Shown here: positions 14,710 through 17,414 of the stretch, piece after piece
How positions within the stretch are numbered: position 1 is the stretch's first letter
Layout: every line of letters starts with the position of its first letter
DNA from: Chloroflexota bacterium
Lineage (GTDB): Bacteria; Chloroflexota; Dehalococcoidia; SZUA-161
Assembly (NCBI GenBank): GCA_003229915.1
Contig: QIGA01000111.1
Location: 1-17,414, forward strand
DNA length: 17,414 bases
Direction of reading: 5' to 3'
The notes under the pieces: model-generated
What the model was told of the DNA's origin: nothing
The model's input: only the letters and a program-made list of their open reading frames with translations
Database searches by the model: none
Program-made: the position numbers and the translations under genes

Positions 14710-14771
14710 TTCCTCTCCCCCAATGGGAGAGGTTAGAGCCTGCCCTGAGCTTGTCGAAGGGCGATGGTGAA
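14710..14771. repeat. 62-bp repeat, right copy flanking the glycosidase gene
   Basis: This is a direct copy of 13410-13471, offset by exactly 1300 bp. The palindrome CCTCTCCC-CCAAT-GGGAGAGG (14712-14732) has changed only in its loop, leaving the stem perfect. It begins 8 nt after the glycosidase TGA. Confidence 0.85.
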
Positions 14772-14800
14772 AAGGTAGGGGGCGGTTCGTGAAACGCACC

Positions 14801-14829
14801 TTGACAAAAGCGCTCCAGCTACGTAAAGT
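14801..14829 (+). promoter_or_regulatory. Sigma70-type promoter directly in front of the CrtC/AttH-like gene
   Basis: TTGACA (14801-14806), a 17-bp spacer and TAAAGT (14824-14829) match at 6/6 and 4/6. The predicted start site (14836-14837) coincides with ATG 14837, so the transcript would be leaderless. Confidence 0.6.
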
Positions 14830-14836
14830 GTCCGTG

Positions 14837-15796
14837 ATGCAAGAGAGAGCTCAACCGCCCGGCCCGCCCAAGATACACCTTCCCCGAGATGAGTGGGCCC
14901 ACCCCCATTTTCTGGCCGAGTGGTGGTACGGTCATTTCAACCTCACCGACTCCGAGGGCAGGGAGTACGGGGCTATGGCAGCCTACTTCAATTTCGGGCT
15001 CAAGATTCTGGCTATCGCCGACCTGAAAGAAGAGGAGTTCTATCACACCGTTGCCGGCTCGCCGCTGCACCACGCGGAGGGATTCTTTGAGTTCCACTGG
15101 GGGGGGCGCGACCACTGGTACCGGACCGACCCCGATTCGTTCTCTTATCACATCGAGTCCTACGGCTCCGAATTCGGCCTCCACCTGGATCTTCGTTCGG
15201 AGAAGCCCCCCCTCCTCGGCTGCGGGGACGGTGAGATCCAATGGATCGGAGGGACCGCGTATTACTATCAATTCACCCGGCTTCATGCCAAGGGCCAGCT
15301 TAATTTGCCGGGGAGGCTCGTGGATGTGGAGGGGCTCGGCGTAATGGATCACCAGTGGACGAACTACATAGGCAAAGGAGGCTGGGACTGGTTCTCAATC
15401 CAACTGGATAATAATACCGAGATCGTCTTCTGGCGTATCGTCGACCCCGACGAATCGGTCAAATCGCGCGACCTGGCCATCATGTTCCCCGACAGTTCGA
15501 TCTATCACAGCAACAGATTCGCGCTGGAGAGGATGGATTCATGGGTTTCTCCGAACAGCGGCACGGAGTATGGCGTCGTCTGGCGGGTTCGGGAGGAGAC
15601 CCGTGATCTGGACCTGGAGATCAGGGCTCGGTATCACCAGCAGGAGGTCCGAATGCTTGAGGACATGGCTGGCCCCACGTTCTCCTTCTGGGAGGGGAAT
15701 ATGGCCGTATCCGGACGCCTGGACGGCGAGGCGGTTTCCGGCATCGGCTACACCGAACTCGTCCGTGTCCCCGATGTGCTGGCCGGCGAGCAATAG
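14837..15796 (+). CDS. CrtC/AttH lipocalin-like domain protein
   Basis: ATG 14837 gives 319 residues; GTG 14789 in frame would add 16 non-conserved residues but overlaps the promoter-like TTGACA, so I prefer 14837. Motifs fit the hydroxyneurosporene synthase/AttH double-lipocalin family: HFLAEWWYGHFNLTD (24-38), GLGVMDHQWTNY (166-177), GWDWFSIQLDNNTEIVFWR (182-200), SFWEGNMAVSG (283-293) and GIGYTEL (302-308). Characterised relatives hydrate carotenoid double bonds (CrtC) or act in other lipid or terpenoid modification. No carotenoid genes are near, so the substrate is unknown. Many relatives are exported, but I see no signal peptide here. A PH-like gene follows after 77 bp. Confidence 0.84.
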   Translation: MQERAQPPGPPKIHLPRDEWAHPHFLAEWWYGHFNLTDSEGREYGAMAAYFNFGLKILAIADLKEEEFYHTVAGSPLHHAEGFFEFHWGGRDHWYRTDPDSFSYHIESYGSEFGLHLDLRSEKPPLLGCGDGEIQWIGGTAYYYQFTRLHAKGQLNLPGRLVDVEGLGVMDHQWTNYIGKGGWDWFSIQLDNNTEIVFWRIVDPDESVKSRDLAIMFPDSSIYHSNRFALERMDSWVSPNSGTEYGVVWRVREETRDLDLEIRARYHQQEVRMLEDMAGPTFSFWEGNMAVSGRLDGEAVSGIGYTELVRVPDVLAGEQ

Positions 15797-15818
15797 GTTC
15801 GGTGTCGAGGCTCCACGC

Positions 15819-15844
15819 TATAGACGGTTATCTGAATGTCTATA
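15819..15844. promoter_or_regulatory. TATAGAC/GTCTATA dyad upstream of the PH-like gene
   Basis: The perfect 7-bp inverted repeat TATAGAC (15819-15825) / GTCTATA (15838-15844) has a 12-nt spacer. It overlaps a weak promoter-like pair, TAGACG (15821) with TATGTT (15843). It could be an operator or a 3' hairpin of the preceding gene. Only the symmetry is certain. Confidence 0.35.
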
Positions 15845-15873
15845 TGTTCGGGTTTCAGTAGCGGGAGGGTCAG

Positions 15874-16257
15874 ATGGCAATTCACGCTGATGACATTGTT
15901 GTCGATAAGAAGGATCAACTGGAGAAGATAGAGAGCTTCTGCCTGCCGGATGAGGTTATCCGCGCCGTTTTCGACCTGAAAGGCGCTGGAACCGGATTCA
16001 TAGGTATCACCAACAGGCGGATCATTTTCTACGACAAATCCCTGGTGACGGCAAGGAAGGCTATGATCAGCATCCCCTACAGCCGGATGAGCATGGTCGG
16101 CAGTGAGGACGACAAGGGATTCCTGCTCAAGAGCGGCCATTTTGTAACCGGCAAGCTGACGGTCAGCGGCCTCGGATTTGACGATAGGGCATTCGAATTT
16201 CGAGGGGGCGATAGAGCCCATCTCGCCCACCGGATCATAGCGGAGTACCTGCTCTGA
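15874..16257 (+). CDS. Small PH-like (bacterial PH fold) protein
   Basis: ATG 15874 with GGGAGGG 4 nt upstream gives 127 residues. After an N-terminal helix (DQLEKIESFCLPDEVIRAVFDLKG, about 14-37) the sequence runs as a series of strands: GFIGITNRRIIFYDK (41-55), AMISIPYSRMSMVGSED (63-79), GKLTVSGLGFDDRAFEFRG (93-111), then a C-terminal helix RAHLAHRIIAEYLL (114-127). The ITNRRIIFYDK...ISIPYSRM pattern is characteristic of bacterial PH domains (bPH/YvbH-type). It has no membrane segment and should be a soluble cytoplasmic protein of unknown ligand. It converges on the PPC-domain gene. Confidence 0.75.
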   Translation: MAIHADDIVVDKKDQLEKIESFCLPDEVIRAVFDLKGAGTGFIGITNRRIIFYDKSLVTARKAMISIPYSRMSMVGSEDDKGFLLKSGHFVTGKLTVSGLGFDDRAFEFRGGDRAHLAHRIIAEYLL

Positions 16258-16264
16258 AAAGCGG

Positions 16265-16305
16265 TCTCCCTCTCTCTAACTCCCTCGCTTGATGGGAGGG
16301 AGAAT
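16265..16305. repeat. Diverged C-rich/G-rich palindrome
   Basis: TCTCTAACTCCCTC followed by a 9-nt loop and GAGGGAGAATT. The stem CTCCCTC (16280-16286) / GAGGGAG (16296-16302) is perfect. It shares CTCTAACTCCCTC with the elements at 13363 and 17077 and the TTGATGGGA centre with 13411. It begins 7 nt after the PH-like gene and may serve as its terminator. Confidence 0.65.
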
Positions 16306-16373
16306 TCAATGATACCCTCAAGGAAGCTTCACAGAGATTCCCCGACTTAGATCAACCTACGCTAACCCAAAAC

Positions 16374-16402
16374 ACCTCTCCCTTGATGGGAGGAGAAGAG
16401 GT
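16374..16402. repeat. C-rich/G-rich palindrome
   Basis: ACCTCT (16374-16379) pairs with AGAGGT (16397-16402), or alternatively CTCCC with GGGAG across TTGAT. The CCTCTCCCTTGATGGGAG core is identical to the left part of 13412-13432. It lies between the convergent PH-like and PPC-domain genes. Confidence 0.6.
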
Positions 16403-16461
16403 AGGGGTAGCTCTTCTTCAGGTAGAGGATGTAGCTTACCCACTGCTTGGCCAGAAGGAGT

Positions 16462-16953
16462 TCATCGTTCGCCCTCTGCGATTCGATTCTTGGCATCAGC
16501 GCTTGGGCCAGCACCAGGCTCCAGAAGCTGGAAACCGCTCTCACTATCCCTGATACGGGCTACTCTTGCGTCGAGGATCTCATAGAGGATAGCCTCAGCC
16601 ACGAGCCAGGTGGTCACGCCCGGCCGCAGGCATCCGGTGATGGTGCTCCCCGACCGCCCCAGCGCCGCATGGATGTGCAGCACAGGCTTGCCGTCTTCGC
16701 CGGGGGCGAGCACCCCTACCCCTGCCACCTCGTGAGCGCCATCGATAGGCAGCAGCATTGGCTCCGGCGGCCTCTGGCCTGAACGTCGCGGGCCGACCAC
16801 AACCTCACCATCCCCGATTCCACCCACCAGGATGACATGCCCAACAGCTACGCCGTTTTCCTCAGCGAAGCGCTCAATACATTCGGGAAGCACATCGCCA
16901 TCCTCGAGCCGTATCACGAAAACCCGCCCGAGCCGTCCTTCAGATGCCTTCAT
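16462..16953 (-). CDS. PPC (DUF296) domain protein
   Basis: The ATG at 16953 has GAGGAGG on the minus strand 6 nt upstream; length 163. A single PPC/DUF296 domain spans residues 8-142: VFVIRLEDGDVLPECIERFAE (11-31), GVAVGHVILVGGIGDG (34-49), PVLHIHAALGRSGSTITG (90-107) and CLRPGVTTWLVAEAILYEI (108-126). The HIHAALGR His pair is the conserved metal/ligand site of prokaryotic PPC trimers. In plants the domain accompanies AT-hooks; here there is no AT-hook, and the last 20 residues are low-complexity. Prokaryotic stand-alone members have no established function, so the DNA-binding name should not be carried over. It has its own promoter and no operon partner. Confidence 0.87.
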   Translation of the reverse strand: MKASEGRLGRVFVIRLEDGDVLPECIERFAEENGVAVGHVILVGGIGDGEVVVGPRRSGQRPPEPMLLPIDGAHEVAGVGVLAPGEDGKPVLHIHAALGRSGSTITGCLRPGVTTWLVAEAILYEILDARVARIRDSESGFQLLEPGAGPSADAKNRIAEGER

Positions 16954-17027
16954 CTGTCGCCTCCTCGCCGTTCAATAGAGGGTAATTGTCCGCCGGATGC
17001 CTGTGAACTCCCTCCGTTTGCGACCAG

Positions 17028-17056
17028 ATTGTACCAGCGTGGAGGGAAGTGGGCAA
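17028..17056 (-). promoter_or_regulatory. Sigma70-type promoter of the PPC-domain gene
   Basis: On the minus strand: TTGCCC (17056-17051), a 17-bp spacer, TACAAT (17033-17028), with TGG before the -10 giving an extended -10 (TGGTACAAT). The start site would be near 17021, about 68 nt before ATG 16953. A weaker alternative (TTCACA-17-TACCCT) lies at 17007-16979. Confidence 0.6.
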
Positions 17057-17059
17057 GGG

Positions 17060-17130
17060 GGTTTGTATGGTTGATGCCCCCTCCCTCTAACTCCCTCCCA
17101 CCAGGGGAGGGAGGATTGGGGGTACAAACC
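17060..17130. repeat. Nested C-rich/G-rich palindrome with GGTTTGTA/TACAAACC ends
   Basis: The outer arms GGTTTGTA (17060-17067) and TACAAACC (17123-17130) are perfect inverted repeats. The inner stem CTCCCTCCC (17091-17099), ACCA loop, GGGAGGGAG (17105-17113) is perfect. The core is near-identical to 13363-13407 while the outer arms differ from that copy yet remain complementary. Confidence 0.75.
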
Positions 17131-17152
17131 GGGTAGAATGGTAACAGTATCG

Positions 17153-17185
17153 TAGGGTGGGTTCCATTTCATTTCACCCACCCTA
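17153..17185. repeat. TAGGGTGGGT/ACCCACCCTA inverted repeat
   Basis: A perfect 10-bp stem (17153-17162 with 17176-17185) around a 13-nt loop (TCCATTTCATTTC), followed by ATTTATTG. It could be a terminator for something to the right on the minus strand or a fragment of a mobile repeat. A partial GTAGGGTGGG also occurs at 3711. Confidence 0.6.
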
Positions 17186-17194
17186 TTTATTGTT

Positions 17195-17211
17195 CGGGGG
17201 TTTAGCCCCCG
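17195..17211. repeat. CGGGGG-TTTAG-CCCCCG hairpin
   Basis: A perfect 6-bp GC stem with the 5-nt loop TTTAG, 9 nt after the preceding inverted repeat. From 17212 to 17332 I see no gene and no further strong structure. Confidence 0.5.
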
Positions 17212-17332
17212 CCGCTCTCAGAGGATCATGGGAGCGAAGCTCTCGATGGTGGGAGGGTGGGAACAGCCAGCGTTGGTAAACGGTCTCGGGCCCCGAAATA
17301 GCGATTGGCTATAAAAATCAGGGTTTTGGGTG

Positions 17333-17389
17333 TCATTGCGAGCGCAGCGAAGCAATCTCACGGGCGTTAGGGCGTTCCATTGAACGCCC
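17333..17389. repeat. GTCATTGCGAGCGCAGCGAA-type repeat plus GGGCGTTC/GAACGCCC hairpin
   Basis: The GTCATTGCGAGCGCAGCGAA stretch followed by GCAATCT is a repeat I recall from many environmental genomes. It is followed by GGGCGTTC (17370-17377), CATT loop, GAACGCCC (17382-17389), a perfect 8-bp hairpin. No coding frame crosses it. Confidence 0.6.
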
Positions 17390-17414
17390 CTACACCACGC
17401 GCTCCCACCACCCT

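Noticed and set aside
13359..17130. CRISPR array made of the palindromic repeats
   Set aside because: The copies are unevenly spaced over kilobases, diverged, and lack unique spacers of constant length or cas genes.

Overview
The window is a stretch of bacterial chromosome with about 57-60% GC by eye. It is densely coded and dominated by a histidine biosynthesis operon. The gene complement is a HisZ-dependent short-form HisG, a CPA2 antiporter, a DHA2 drug transporter and an MGH1-like glycosidase. Together with the many short C-rich/G-rich palindromes and 'CCTGAGCTTGTCGAAGG'-type repeats, it is most reminiscent of Chloroflexota, probably Dehalococcoidia. That placement is inferred from gene style; no rRNA or other marker is present.

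Left part (1-3700): the 3' end of recJ is followed after 25 bp by a small secreted thermonuclease-like lipoprotein. A repeat-bearing spacer comes next, then a KefB-type cation/proton antiporter with a C-terminal NAD-binding (TrkA-N) domain. A pair of perfect hairpins with mutually complementary loops closes this unit.

Centre (3731-10329): a good sigma70-type promoter (TTGAAC-17-TAAAAT) precedes the tightly packed operon hisZ-hisG-(zinc-phospholipase-C-like gene)-hisD-hisC-hisB. Most junctions overlap (10, 4 and 11 nt) or are nearly abutting (1 nt), so translation is probably coupled. The operon encodes the first step (HisZ/HisG), the imidazoleglycerol-phosphate dehydratase, the aminotransferase and the dehydrogenase. 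hisI/E, hisA, hisH, hisF and the phosphatase are not here. The standout is hisG: it encodes about 470 residues and is a head-to-tail fusion of two diverged HisG catalytic-type domains. The N-terminal copy keeps the entry motif LPKG but has lost the PRPP-loop signature. The C-terminal copy keeps ETGST and ITGRD but has a changed entry motif. The phospholipase-C-like gene inside the operon is the second unexpected feature. Two stable hairpins follow hisB.

Right part (10359-17414) is accessory in character. It holds a SnoaL-like protein on the minus strand with a near-consensus promoter, a frameshifted and truncated sfsA remnant, and a 14-TM DHA2 transporter on the minus strand. Next come an MGH1/GH63-like glycosidase bracketed by 62-bp direct repeats exactly 1300 bp apart, a CrtC/AttH lipocalin-like protein with a probable leaderless promoter, a small PH-like protein, and a PPC/DUF296 protein on the minus strand. 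At least seven related C-rich/G-rich palindromes, plus several other repeat types, fill the spacers. The last 280 bp are mostly repeat material.
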